This document shows positions 1 through 13,167 of a stretch of 64,000 nucleotides of DNA, one piece after another. Numbering within the stretch: position 1 is the first letter of the stretch; every line of letters starts with the position of its first letter. The position numbers were made by a program, and so were the translations under genes. Location of the stretch: positions 216,867-280,866 of the forward strand of contig NMRB01000243.1 in assembly GCA_002633025.1 (NCBI GenBank), given 5' to 3'. The notes under the pieces were generated by a model that did no database searches, was not told where the DNA came from, and worked only from the letters and a program-made list of their open reading frames with translations. Source of the stretch: Notospermus geniculatus. Lineage: Eukaryota > Nemertea > Pilidiophora > Heteronemertea > Lineidae.

Positions 1-548
1 CAAAGAGAAGTCATTTGAATTTCTGAACAGCCTTGTTTCGATCGGCCAATCTTGAAGTTCAAGAAATGGGAATGGATTAAACGACCTCATCCCATATAAA
101 CCTGGCATCGCCATTTCGGCTCTTGAGGAGTAATACTTCTGGGTCGCTGATCGCCATGGCGTCGATCAGCCGTCCTTTCCCAATATTGAGTAAAACGCCT
201 CAATACAAAATGGGTGATTTCAAAGTTGGTGTTAACACGGTGTTTACAATGCATTAAAGCATTAAAGAAACTTCCAGTAGCCTTTGTTATTCTCAATAAT
301 CCTGCAAAGATGTATGGATTCGCGCCTGTTTTGGAAAAAAATTGCCTGTCGCCTATGATATTTTCAATACTCCTGCAAAGATGATGCCATCAGTGCATGG
401 AAGCAACAAACGAGATCGTACAGATACCATAACTGATGATCTGGTAAACGTAACGTTTTGAAGTCTCCTGCGTTTTTGTTCCAGGAACCTACCTAAATAC
501 CAAAGAGACTGTCCATCAACTTTCGACGAGTGATTTTTTTCAACTCAC

Positions 549-3500
549 CAACATTCTTCGTCCATATCGTTCATCCCCAAGTGGAGATAATGATCAGGAA
601 AAAGCCTGGCTATCTCCGAGATCAGATCATTCACAAACGTGTAGGTGGATTTTTCCAAAGGATTCAGCAGTTCTCTGCTCTGACGGTAGTCAGCATTACT
701 GTCGTTGTATTCACACTTCGTGAGTAGCTCTGCAAGAGAACTTCAAATTGAAAGTCATACGTTCACGAGAGATATCCTGGCCGTCGATTCGAGTTTTGGT
801 TCAAACACGAGTTGAGATAGTTAATTCGTTAGCAACAGTCAGATATGATAAAAGGTGTTAATATGGTGACAGTTGATCATCAATCAGCTTATTTCACATT
901 AAGTATGCCACTTTCACTTGACTTTCTGAACTCGTGTTCGAACGAAAATACGAATTGACGGCTGTGGTAGCTCTCACGAAAGTACATGTATGCCTTAGGT
1001 AGGTTTCGCAAATCTGACGAAAAACGAAGTACGAAATACGAAATTGGACTTCATTTCCATGACGTAATGTATTTCAGGAGATGGTTGGTAACACAAATCC
1101 CGCCTGCTGCAAGAGCGTCTTTTAGCGTATGACGTTAGAACGATAGAGTTACGGTATATACATGTAAACTTTGAAATTTCTCTTTCGTTTCCACTTCGTA
1201 GATACGAAGTGGAAATTTAAAAATTCAAGATGCACCATAACTCTTTTGGTCTTACATGACATTCTAAAAGACCCACTGGCAGTAGGGACATTTTGTGGTA
1301 CCAACCATCTCCAGAAATACATTACGAGGTAGGTCCTGGTAATGAAGTTGAATTTCGTATTTCGTACGCCGTGTTTCGTCAGATTTGCGAAACCTCACTA
1401 CATATTAAGGAAAGGCTTTGTAATTGCTTTCCAGCACGTTTCTCACGCTACGTCATTGCCTCAGGTACTTTTATTATATGTTTATACCACCGTCGCTTTG
1501 TTTTTCTCTTGTTTGGTTGAGTTTGTACCAACATAGGTTAGCTCTGAAGCAGATTTGATCCTCGGGCAAAGAAGGCCTGCCGCTAGTGTCATCATCACCG
1601 GGCCTACTTAAAGATATAGCTCTTCGTCAGTGTTCCACGTTTTGCGCACTTCATATAGTACGAACAAAAACCAAACGTCCCTGGAGCAGATGGAGCCAAG
1701 CCTCTGTGAGATGGACCAATTGAATTTGAGATGCCCCCCTCAGTGCCTTTTGAAAGGTTTAATCGGCTCACAGCAAGATACATTTTATTTTAACAATGTT
1801 AACTTGGCTCACCTGGATGGGACCTGCCCCATGATTGCGTGTGATCGGGGCTGTCTATCTCTGGAATGATCCGTATGCCCAACACTCGGCCGTACTCTGC
1901 CAGTTCGCCGATTTCCCCCGCGCTGTAGGTATGGTAACCGGAGTAGGCCCCCTTGGGGAAAACAAATCAGAAAGATGATTGAGAGTAAGATATGTCAAAA
2001 ATCGTTACTTCTACAATGGATCGGCTTCGAATGTTTTTCTTTTGATTTCCTATGACGTCTCAACTCAAAGAAACGCTGAAAGCTATTTGTAAAGATAATG
2101 CATGATTGTCAACAAAGTATTCCTCTTCAAACTCTTCTGCATGTGCATGTATGCTAGATTGGTTCCTGAGCTCATTGCTAGGGCTGGGTATGGCATGTCC
2201 TCCAGTATCACAGGTTTAGCCGAAAAGGAGCTGGTGAAAACCACGCTGATTGGTTGAAAAATCGATTGCTCTTTTGTTAGAATGAAATGTAACCAGTCAA
2301 CATGTTTTTCTTCGGCTGCTCTTCGGCCGATCACGTGGCAATGGAGGAGATCTCAGTCCCTTGTGATGAGTCGGGAACCAATCATCTTCTACGGCCTGAA
2401 AAAATGACAACCAACAGTATTCTCTACTCTATTCAGAAGCGCTTCAATCATCAAAAAATGAGTGCCGTCACTTCTTAGAATACGAAATGACGCTTTATCT
2501 GACATGAGCATTGCCTATCTTCACAGCAGAGCTAATAGAATAGTATCAACAAAAATAGATGATAGTATTGACGGTAGACTGGAAGCCCGTCCTAACTGTT
2601 TTACGTAATGAAATTATTCAGCAAATTCAAAAGCGACACCATCGGTAGGACCAGGTACTAGTCTATATTGACGACCGGAAGCAGTCACGCTGGACATGCG
2701 CACGATGTTGGAGCATTGCATGTCCGAGTGACGTCACGACACCAGACGAAAAAAACTGATATACTGGTGTGTCACGATGTGGGGGCTGATATTTTCGACT
2801 GTGGTGCCTGGTACAGGGTTGATTATAAAGTTAACTTCAGTAATTGTATGCAAATTCTAAAAAACGAACTGCGCTCTACTATTCTGTTGGTAATTGTGGT
2901 TTAACGGATCTGTTCATTTTCGCCTTTCAAAGGTGCAGTCGAGACAACACTGACCTTTTTGCTCGAAGTAGGAAATTGAAGTTGTTAATTAAAGGAGATA
3001 GGTGAGAACTTGTAATTTGAGGGAAGACTCAATTACAGTCTGCTTTCGATCCTACATGTTGTTTTTTCTGTGTTCATCCGAATAGCTCAGGCATTGTTGT
3101 CAGGTGTACCAAGCGCAGTCGCGGGTTGATGAAACACGTGTTTTACGCGGGGGGAGGGGGAGGAGGGAGTACAGTCAAATCATCACCATTCTTCCGAATG
3201 TCAGACACAATGCCCTGCATCCTAGAGAGATTACCAGAATCCAGACGACGCCCGAGGTGATACGGAGTTTTCGCAAAGCCTCTGAAATGCCAACACGAAC
3301 ACCAAATCCTTTTATCGGTGCTGTGTTCGCGGGAATGGCGTTCCGTTGGCGTTTGGGGCATTTCGAAAATTCTCTACTGCTACCTCCCAAAATATATATG
3401 GCTGACCCTGACCCTAAACCATTCGAGGAATGATCTCGTAACCCTACCCCTAACCCCTAACAATCCCTTTGAAAAACCCTTTTGTACCTCTAGCCGATTG

Positions 3501-5475
3501 CATTTACATTGTATCATCCACCTTGTATTTCAATGCTGCCACTGATGAAGTCGCGATGTCACCCACGTGACATTACGGTACTGCGCAGATCGCTTCGACA
3601 AATTTGTGCAATGCTTCTTACCTTCTCGTGAAGTTCTGGGAATGTTTTACTTTCATATGGGAAGGACTCATCGTCGGTCATGTGCCAGTGAAGCACGTTC
3701 AATTTATTGTAAGACATGGCATCCTGAAAAAAACGTACGTCTTAATACAATACACCTACTAGACAGTGGATTCATCGAAGAATCATCGACAATCGTACCC
3801 TTCGGCTACTGTAAAGGAATTTTCGATACGCTTTTTCGGCTTTACTATGACCAACGCTAACGAGGTTATCGATGACCAACATGTAGTGTCGATAATCGCC
3901 ACCTTTAAAGGAATTATCAATAATGCTACCCAAAGAGTAATTTTCGATGATCGTATTTGTACGTTCATTTTATGTCTGAGCCGACGGACATCAAACTACA
4001 TGTATATGAAGAGGATCATACATGTAGTCCCTTTAACACACTTACCATTGTCAGTTTCAGTATAGGTGTGGGAATAAAGTGTCTGGCAGTATCTATTAAT
4101 ACTCCTCTGTGGGTGAATCTGGGGGAATCATGAATCGTTGTCTTATTTATCATGTACTGAAACGAAGAAATCATACCTTGAAAATTAGCTGATTGAATTA
4201 AAATGAAAGTCGGTCGTCATCACTATAATCAGCCGGAGCAATGAAACAGCTGTTGATAGAATGTTTGTTGCGTCTGGCATTAGCACGGCGACTATTTTGA
4301 GTAAGTCAGGTATGGATTACCCTGATTTCAACGCCGGAGATTAAACTTGCTCCGTTACCTTAGCTGAGAAGCAGAGAATCCGTCGGTTATTCAGATGAAT
4401 TATCAATCTTAATTGGACCCACGAATTGAGTCCTTTTAAAAAGATCCATCGAGTCATGAAGGGGAAGCCCCTAAGAAATTATGGCTCGCCGTCTCAGTCC
4501 TTGCAAGAGAATACCATACATGTACTCGCATTTCTCTCGTTATTTATCACGAATCGCGTTTCGTTGATGGTTTTATGAGCTAAAACCGTTATATGCCTGT
4601 CTATAAGCAGTTTCCTCACCATTTCAACACATAACGCAAGTTTCAACGGGCCACATGACCTGACCCAACATACCTCATTGCGCTCGTCGATATAGATAAG
4701 TTGCGTAAACGTCTCGATTCCTCTCAGTGCCCCCCAAACCGTGTTCGCTGTCACCTTGGAGAATCCAATGTAGGACACAACCAGGGAGTCTAAAGGTAAA
4801 AAAATAGGGCGGTATTCAAAAAGGGCGTTTAAGACCTGCTTTCCATTGGAGCATTTCCGTGCGCGGAAACGTTCTAATGGAAAGCAGGCCTAAAGCTTGA
4901 TTCATACTTTTACGCCGTAACCAGTACAAGTTAAGCTTGATTCATACTTCTACGCCGTAATGTTGCGTAACGTAATTTTCGTGGCTGCCCGTATCATCGT
5001 GCACAAAGAAACGTATCTTATAAATTGTCATGCTTTACTAAAATTGACTCTCAAAAAATTGAGCCTTGCTGATCGTATATTTCCCTCATTACAGCACTTA
5101 AACAAAAGTAAACACCATATTCTTTCAAGGCGCTCTCCGCGGGAGGAAAATCGCCTTCCAACTGGTACAAATGTACGACCTGATATGATTTTCACATGAC
5201 TTACACGACTCGTCCATGTTTTCTCTCGGCCAGTAGTCGCATGATTTTGATGTCACGAACACGTCAAGCCGATGCATCGTCGTATACCTCAGTGATTGCA
5301 CGCCATGTCTGCCTTCAAATATAAACCGCTGATAACGTTGGAAAGCCATGTCAATAATGTCACAATGTCGGATGTCACTCCACATGTAGAACTTCTGTGG
5401 GTCGATTGTCATTACCGTGTTTGATTTCTTCCATCTTCTTGGGAGAGGCCACGGCATACCTCTGTGTGCAGTTCC
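549..5475 (-). CDS. GH20 beta-hexosaminidase-like gene, partial, catalytic pair substituted
   Basis: Family 20 hexosaminidases remove terminal N-acetylhexosamines, usually in the lysosome or outside the cell. Exons read on the minus strand, all with AG/GT borders: 5475-5205, 4789-4674, 4118-4046, 3723-3622, 1951-1813, 729-549; phases agree except for one gap. Seen: MPWPLPRRW and [12 protein letters not shown] (N-terminal GH20b domain), [29 protein letters not shown] (substrate-binding Arg), [30 protein letters not shown] (usual DxPGHT), and [19 protein letters not shown] where the family has LHLGGDEV. The catalytic Asp-Glu is therefore Asn-Asp. The signal-peptide exon and the C-terminal third are not found in the window. 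An exon of about 47 nt is expected between 4674 and 4118 (phase 0 to 2) and was not located. Family assignment is firm; activity is doubtful. Confidence 0.9.
563..577 (-). other. Degenerate GH20 catalytic motif (GMNDM for GGDEV)
   Basis: On the minus strand the codons are GGG ATG AAC GAT ATG. The Asn codon is at 569-571 and the Asp codon at 566-568. In the family these positions are the Asp that orients the substrate acetamido group and the Glu general acid (Asp322-Glu323 in human HEXA). Flanking residues align without gaps, so this is substitution, not misalignment. Confidence 0.85.
1001..1395. repeat. Palindromic MITE-like element in the hexosaminidase intron
   Basis: The left end AGGTTTCGCAAATCT is matched by AGATTTGCGAAACCT at 1381-1395. 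The arms continue inward (CGAAGTACGAAATACGAAATT against AATTTCGTATTTCGTACG, then the CCATCTCC/GGAGATGG blocks). It lies in the intron between exons 1951-1813 and 729-549. No coding capacity is seen. Confidence 0.7.
1952..3621. other. Intron of hexosaminidase gene; repeat fragments only
   Basis: No exon is seen here. 2622-2663 holds a repeat end (GGTAGGACCAGGTACTAGTC) whose reverse complement recurs at about 33045-33075. 3406-3470 is a short degenerate CCCTAA-like stretch. Confidence 0.5.
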
Positions 5476-6340
5476 CTGGGAGATAAAATGCATTTTTGAT
5501 AGGAGGGCTATGGAACATGCGATAGTTTCGAAGATATCAACTTTTCAATGGAGATCGATCTACTCACCAATGCTAAGGCGATTTCAGTTTTACAAGAAGC
5601 TTTTTGAAACGTTGCAATTACACAGAAGCAAGGATCAGGGCAGAAGATGGGGCCTTAGCCATGCAACATTTATTGCCTCTTCCTGTCTTTTTGGCGGAAA
5701 TGTGTTTTTTTTTCGAAAACGTATTGGTAGCAAGCGCCTCTCACCCAATACCCAAGAGTTGAAATCTCCGCAGAATTGAACTCTAGTAGTTAATAGGCTA
5801 TTGATAACGGTGTACTGTAGGGTCAAATTATTTCTGTCGTTGAACGTATGCATTCAGGTTTGTTCTTCCGTTTGTTTTGTACTCGTCTAGGCTACATCAA
5901 GACTGCTCAGGCTGCATCACCTGTATCTAACCGGAAAATTCGATTATTGGCCTGGATCATTGTTCAACAACACATTCTACTCAGAAATGGTTCAAATGAA
6001 GACTTCCCTTCACCGCCATGATGAATTACACCATAAATACTTGCGGAGTGTTGAGCGAAGGGTTGAAATCAGGTGGCCACTGAACGTAAACGACCAGCGT
6101 AATGAAATACATGGCGTATGCACACTGATTAAACGCTGAAACATTGGTGACAGAGATGACACAACTATGTCACTCGATATATGTTGTTGAAATTTGGACG
6201 GTAACAGGTTTCGTTGCTGGTGTACTGGAAGACTGTGCTGGAGAGTTTAAATCCATTGCCAAATACATACTTCCTCACCTCCCAGTCGGCTTTGGAGATC
6301 AGAATATGCTTCATTTAGAATCAGCAAGGTACTAGTATTA
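5476..6340. other. Upstream of hexosaminidase exons; no gene recognised
   Basis: The missing first exon (signal peptide) of the minus-strand hexosaminidase should lie to the right of 5475. I see no signal-peptide-like ORF joined to a GT donor of the right phase here. Confidence 0.4.
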
Positions 6341-6723
6341 GAGAGGATGCGCATCTTTCCGACTCCGACTCCTGCTTCAACTACGAGAATAAAAACGATT
6401 TGATAGACGTTTACAAATCGTAAAATGCCATAACTTTGTGGCAGAATTAATTTTGACTTGTAATCGGAAGTGCGCATAAATCGCAAATATCGTAGTCGTC
6501 ATAGTCGTGTCTCAAAGTCGTAACGACTAGGATTACGACTTCAATATTCATTATTTATCCGCACTTCCGATTTATTAGGCCAATTTTTTCTGCCTTCAAT
6601 TTATGGTGTTTGACAAATTGAAAACTTCTATCACATCGTTTTTATCAAGGATGTCCATAGCGGACTGCAGTTCATTCTCGTAGTTGAAGTCGGAGTCGGA
6701 GTCGGAAAGTTACGCATCCTCTC
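6341..6723. mobile_element. TA-flanked palindromic MITE, copy 1
   Basis: The ends GAGAGGATGCGCA and TGCGCATCCTCTC form terminal inverted repeats (one base offset). TCCGACTCCGACTC arms follow on each side, and TA lies at 6339-6340 and 6724-6725. There is no ORF. A diverged second copy lies in the same orientation at 7473-7884. TA target sites and non-coding hairpins suggest a Tc1/mariner-type MITE. Confidence 0.75.
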
Positions 6724-7472
6724 TATTCCTTTCCGCGCAGTGGGTTGGCTTGCATGGCTGGAAGCATGAATTGCCTTTCAGTCTATTGGCGAAAAACTTA
6801 GTAATTTGTCATACGCACAGGATTTCGAAGTTAAGAAGTTAACTCTGCCAAGAACATATGGGTTGACTCATGCGAATTCAGAGTGCTGTATACTGCTAGA
6901 AGCATGTATCGGAGTTAGTTCAGTATTTTCCGAAGGATATCGTAGGTATTGGTATTGCTTTTATTGTAATGAGTCAGGCACACGACTTGCTTGCACCTGA
7001 TGGCAAAATAACATTTTACTGGAAACACTCGATCATGATGTGTATGTGTGTCTACACCTAAAAATACATGTACATGTAGCTAAAAAAAACCGCAGAAACA
7101 TTGGAAGACAAGTGTATATTTTTGTAAGTTGTAATGCGGTGAAGGTTTGCAGATGCAGATGCAGAATACAAAGAGTATACAGTAGATCATTTATTTTTGC
7201 TTTACCAAGTGCACATCCGCAGTTCAACACTCAGGCTTGCGAGGAGGCTAGGCCTACCCTCAAGTGGGGTGGCTTGCAGCAAATTCTGGGCACTAGTTTG
7301 TACTTTATCCTCTGTTTAGCACTTCAATTTGACCAGTTGACCGACTCGAGCCCCAAGATATCGTCGAGCTTTGTTGTCAACTTTTTCAACTCCACCGAAC
7401 GTTGCACACTTTAATTTACTGAGTATGTGAACGATAATTCTGTTTGCGTAGTCAATGGGTAGTATAAGATTA
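6724..7472. other. Spacer between two MITE copies; no gene
   Basis: Short ORFs only, with no splice-bounded homology. It contains ACATGTACATGTA-type palindromes. Confidence 0.4.
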
Positions 7473-7884
7473 GCGAGGTTGCGCACTTTTCCGACTCCGA
7501 CTCCGACTTCAACTACGAGAACGAATTGCAGTCCGCTGTAGACATCCTTGATAAAAACGATGTGATAGACGTTTGCAAATCGTAAAATGCCATAACTTTG
7601 TGGCAGAATAATTTTGACTCATAATCGGAAGTGCGCATAAATCGCAAATATCGTAGTCGTCATAGTCGTGTCTCAAAGTCGTAACGACTAGGACTACGAA
7701 TTCAATATTCATTATTTATCCGCACTTCCGATTTACTAGGCCAATTTTTTCTGCCTTCAATTTATGGTGTTTGACGAATTGAAAACTTCTATCACATCGT
7801 TTTTATCAAGGATGTCCATATCGGACTGCAATTCATTCTCGTAGTTGAAGTCGGAGTCGGAGTCGGAAAACTGCGCAACCTCTC
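7473..7884. mobile_element. TA-flanked palindromic MITE, copy 2
   Basis: The ends GCGAGGTTGCGCA and TGCGCAACCTCTC are flanked by TA at 7471-7472 and 7885-7886. The interior closely matches 6341-6723, including the block starting TAAAATGCCATAACTTTG. Differences are scattered, so this is a separate insertion of one family and not an assembly echo. Confidence 0.75.
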
Positions 7885-9477
7885 TATTGCTGTTGTTCTG
7901 TCCAATTTGGCTGCCTGAACTACTCATGTCCTCGTTTGGTGTGTCATTTTCATTAACCTTTGCTCTCCAATGGGTATGGCCAAATCGTCATGTATGTTCC
8001 CCGCTATGTTAAGGAAGTCATAATTAACGACTGAATGCATCTTGCACCAATGTTCTGATACTTCTGGGCTCACCTTACCAGAAAGATAACAACACTTGCT
8101 TCTAAAGTTTCCTCCCAGGTATAGGCAATCCACGTTGGCAGCTGGAAGCGGAACACCCGAGATGCATACCCGCGGAGCAAACTGTCCATATCCACGGTGA
8201 AGATAAACGGAGTAGTTGATGTTGTAATGACTCTATCGTCGGCATTGGGAATCGAGGGTTCGACTATTCACAAAATGTTGTCCGATCAATTTTTTTAATG
8301 GAGACACGCATGAAGTCCAAGTTTTGTCCATATCTTAACATGGCTGCCTGTCCCCAATTGGTTGGAATAGAACTGATGGCCGTCACAAATCGACTAACTG
8401 TGGACATTAGGCCTACGTATGATCTCATTCAAGTGAGATCATGACGTGCCAACTACGTACATGTATGCCTATGGGCTCTGCATTACGTAGGTCTACATGT
8501 ATTGCGTCATTTTGCAGGTTTTCAATTGGGGACGTCCCCAGTTGCCATTTAGTGAATAGCAATATGGTGTGTGTGTTTTTCACGCACTACGTCGAAGATT
8601 TGCTCCAAATACAAAAGCTGACCTCCTTCCACCTTCCAGTTATCCACTGTCGATGTTGTTCTGGCTTCCAAACCCTTGTAAGCAGATATGTGCTTTTACA
8701 GCGGCGTTTATACCCGGGATGATATCAAATTACGTATTGTTTTACCGCTATATTTACAAGTACATGTAGATGTATATCATTTTCTAAGTGCACTTGGCCT
8801 CCACCATGATGAAACCTGTGTGATTTATCGTCTATATCTTCGGCACTGTATCCTCAGGAAAATCATAGGTGTAATGGTGATGCTATTCTAAGAGTTTAGA
8901 GCAAGGACTGCAAAATCACTTTCGGCAGCTTGAGTCATGATGTCGTTTTTTTGTATCTCTTACAGTGACTCATGCATAGGACCCAAGGCTACCGGTTTTT
9001 GCAGCACAACGATGATATGAACACTGATGGCGCTAGGCCCGATGATACCTATATTGTACATTGATGCAGCGATTGCTATTAAGTGAAGAAAATATATTTA
9101 AAATCGTTCTCCATTATCAACTCTAACCTTGCCAATGATTTCTGCACCATACAGTGGTGTCCGGACGTCTTCATAGATAGATTTAATTAAGATATGGACT
9201 TGATCAACGTCCAATAGGAAATTAAAAAGAAAGATTTCCTTAATTGCTGTCTCTCCTTGACCAACCATTCTTTGACTGCCTTGCACCCGATCAAATTGTT
9301 CATACGACTTTTTGGAAATAACGATTCAACAGGGCCTCTGGGGCTAAAATGAATGGATCCACGAGGAAGACTTTACTGAGCATACATGTATTCAGGAACT
9401 GTAATGAAAAAATCGCAGGCGTTGGGTACGAAGCGGTGTGAGGATTTAGAAGTTGCCGGACGGGCGCATGGGTAAGA
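7885..9477. other. Intergenic; no gene recognised
   Basis: ORFs are short and without recognisable motifs. No strong structure was seen beyond scattered TACATGTA and TAGGCCTA palindromes. Confidence 0.4.
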
Positions 9478-10645
9478 ATCGCACAGTGTGGGAAAAGGCA
9501 AGTTTGTTATCAGAAGCAGACCTTTCCCCTTCCATACACATAAAATCGTCGCATGATTGACGAGGACGAAAAATGTCACCACGTTCGGATTACAAGAAGG
9601 TTATCTGCAAACGATAACAAAGATGGTGAAACTTATGACCATCGTACGAACACTTGAGGTTGTGCCCGTTGGTCAGTTACAATCGCGTGGCTATTTCAGG
9701 CTGTTGCCATTGGTCAAACTGTCGTCACGTGGTTACTTTGAGTGTCAAAAAAAGTCACCGGCCACTCTGAAGCTATTACATTTCTTGCATTAACTCGCAC
9801 TAGCACACCTGTAACGGGTTGATTTTTTTCTTTCTTTTTTTCTTACCCATACTTTATCGCCTTACCTCTGGCCATCTCGGATCCAGGGAATGAAGGACTG
9901 CTGCTGCAAGCCGTAGATAAAGTCCGAGCAATAAGATCCATGGATACATGATGTCTATTATCCTGTCCTATGTATATTATCCTATTCTGTATTGTCCTAT
10001 CTTTAATTCACAATTTTTTTCCTCAGTTTTCGTCCTTTTCCTAAATTTTCACATCATGCAAGGAACGGTCTATTAGTGTATTACATTGAACCAAATATCA
10101 AGGTAGTTGAAAATATTTCACTCCAAAATCATCGATGTCATACACAGGGAATAAAGGCTTTCCTTAACCGGTACCAACTCTCCTTAATTCAAATTCCAAT
10201 CCTGCTGTTAGTAGGACCTTTGCCGCCTCACCAGCTTAACTTACTCCAGGTCCACCCGTTGAGAGAGAACTTCTCTTGGGGACATTCCACATCCCTACCA
10301 CAACCGGGGCCGCGAGAGGCGTCTCCTCGGTGTCCCTGACGACTGATGACACCCTCCAAGCGGCCACCACGAGAATCGTTGAATACTCAGCGGTGGTTGA
10401 TCCCTATGTTCTGTTCGTGATTGCAACCGTCCCGCCTTTCACCAAGAACCATTCGAACATGTTTAATGCTTCTGATCGTCCTCCGAAGTAGCTACTCGAT
10501 GTTTGCAGGGCACTTTACACACTTGGACTAACTATTTAACACTCGAGTCACAGACGGGTTGCAGACGGAACCAAGGAAAGAAGTGTTTTCCTGATTTCAG
10601 CAGGTAGAGGGTTGAGATTGTGCGTGTTATATGAGGACGTTACAA

Positions 10646-11095
10646 NNNNNNNNNNNNNNNNNNNNNNNNNNNNNNNNNNNNNNNNNNNNNNNNNNNNNNN
10701 NNNNNNNNNNNNNNNNNNNNNNNNNNNNNNNNNNNNNNNNNNNNNNNNNNNNNNNNNNNNNNNNNNNNNNNNNNNNNNNNNNNNNNNNNNNNNNNNNNNN
10801 NNNNNNNNNNNNNNNNNNNNNNNNNNNNNNNNNNNNNNNNNNNNNNNNNNNNNNNNNNNNNNNNNNNNNNNNNNNNNNNNNNNNNNNNNNNNNNNNNNNN
10901 NNNNNNNNNNNNNNNNNNNNNNNNNNNNNNNNNNNNNNNNNNNNNNNNNNNNNNNNNNNNNNNNNNNNNNNNNNNNNNNNNNNNNNNNNNNNNNNNNNNN
11001 NNNNNNNNNNNNNNNNNNNNNNNNNNNNNNNNNNNNNNNNNNNNNNNNNNNNNNNNNNNNNNNNNNNNNNNNNNNNNNNNNNNNNNNNNNNNNNN
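10646..11095. other. Assembly gap (450 N)
   Basis: Undetermined bases. It begins exactly where copy 2 continues into single-copy-like sequence (after GAGGACGTTACAA), so the gap may reflect assembly trouble at the duplication. Long ORFs running across it are artefacts. Confidence 0.95.
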
Positions 11096-11813
11096 AAAAA
11101 CCCAGTTTTCTCCATTTATCATAGATAATATCGAGTAAAAGGCACTTAAATATTCTGTTTGACACAGAAATAATTAAGAGAAAAATAATTTTCAACTTTT
11201 GGGAAAGTTTGATAGTGATGGTATCATAAGCCTGTCTTCCAGTGGGCTAAGTGTATTACTACGCCGATATGGAGTGGCTGCATTGAAATATCGTGCGAAA
11301 GTAGGCCTACCCCTCATATTTTCAGTACCCCCAAACCCTGAAATTATCACGGTCAACCCACATCGAAAACTTTATGGTTTGAAGCATTAGGCTAGGGGTA
11401 TGTTGTGTCCAAACGGTTCCTTCCAACGAAACTCTGGGACCAATCTATGAGCACGGGCATCTCGCCATTTCTAATGGTAAATGCATTGGCCACGCATTAC
11501 AGGTACGTGACCACATGTACATGTACAACGTTGTATGTTGTTCAAAGCCAGTCGTTATTGGGCGGGTAGCCTACCGGTTGCTCTGAATAATGACCACTTT
11601 TTATATTTCAATTTCGTAAATAAATGTACAGCAACCAACAAAAGGCCTACACATTGCACTGCATTTTGAGGTAAAAATACATGTACATGTAGGCCTACAC
11701 CATAACAGTCCTGCGAGCGAGGTCGCCACTCTCCGCGTTCGAATACTAAATTCATACCGTACGTCTGACAACCTGTGAAATTCGGCTACCCTTTCCTTTG
11801 AGGCATTTTGAAT

Positions 11814-12040
11814 AGACTATATCACTCCAAAAGAGCGCAGCACCTGACGGGTACTACAGCGTCACGACGTCCCGTACTCATTCCATGACATCTTGACGTG
11901 AGACGACGTCATGATCGCTGAAACAAGTGGAGGTTTTTCGAGTGACGTCACCGCGTTCAGAATGGGGACGGGACGTCGTGACGCTGTAGGCCTAGCTAGC
12001 GACCCGTCAGGTGCTGCGCTCTATTGGAGTGATAGAGTCT
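11814..12040. mobile_element. 227-bp hairpin MITE with empty site in the paralogous copy
   Basis: Terminal inverted repeats of about 39 bp start AGACTATATCACTCC at the left and AGACTCTATCACTCC on the reverse strand at the right, with very few mismatches. It is flanked by AT at 11812-11813 and 12041-12042. Duplicate copy 2 reads TTTTGAATTATTTCG at the same place, which is the uninterrupted site with a single AT. This dates the insertion after the duplication, or records a precise excision. Confidence 0.85.
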
Positions 12041-13167
12041 ATTATTTCGATCTATTTCCTGATATTTCTAGACAAATTTTCCGACACACCTTACAGACGT
12101 CTGGCTGTGTCCGCTACAGTGATGCACAGCATTATTAGAAAGATGCCTAATTGCACCCACATGTCGCTAGAAGCCTGGATCACAGGATGTTCCTTGTGAC
12201 ATATCTTCAATATATGGGATCATAAGTGGCGTTTACTACCTACTCGACATGTTACATTTGTCAAGAAAGGGACACCATTAGACTCACCAGACAGCAGATT
12301 ACGTCAATAGAACGCAATCCGCTGGAAACATTTGCACTTTCATATCAAGGAACGGTGGTAATTTAAAATATAGTCAGTTGGAGCTCTTACATGTAATGTA
12401 CATGTATTTGCATTATTATCATACACCCGTGATGACGGCATCGAGCATGATGTTTCATAAAAATGTCAATATATCGTCAATGTCTCCTATATAAAGCTCA
12501 GTTCTTGGGTCCAATGTTAAAATCAGTTGCAAAAATTCAAAACACCGGTGTTTTGAATTTACGGCCGTAACTTCCGTCAGTCAGAAGAATTACCGGAAGT
12601 GGCGGCAACGTTTTTCTTGTAAAAGAAGCCAATCCCTACCAACCAAGATTATCGGCAAATTTCATATCAAAAATCCCACGGCGGGACTTCGTTTTCACCC
12701 AGTTTGCACCTGACTATCAGTGCTTCTTGGCATTTGTAGTAAACGTTTGGCTTTTCATCCCTTTGCATGATCTCCTGTCGAGGCAATAGATGGAAGCACA
12801 CATTTCTTCAGCAGTAGCGGACTCAATATTAAACTAAAGTACAGTCTGTGTCTTCTTCGTTGTTTAACATCGATATCATTCAATGTTTGAATACAGCAAT
12901 TTTACCAATTTAAACCACGCGGTTCATACATGTCTATTGAGGGTCGAATTCCATACTTATCAATTCATCAAGGATCAGTATGGTGACCACAACATCAGAG
13001 AAAGTTGCAGTCCTATACAACAAAGAGAGATTTCTAACGGAATGTCATCAGGCTTCCTGGTATCTTTCAGCTTATCGTTGAAGACTAAGTCTATGGCTTC
13101 GCTGGTCATCAATCACAAGTCCATGGAGTCAAGATCCTGTGTGTTTGGGGTTTCCCGAGCGAGGTGC

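Noticed and set aside
10548-11195. Long ORFs across the N run
   Set aside because: Made of undetermined codons; an artefact of the gap. The same holds for those at 25380-25826.
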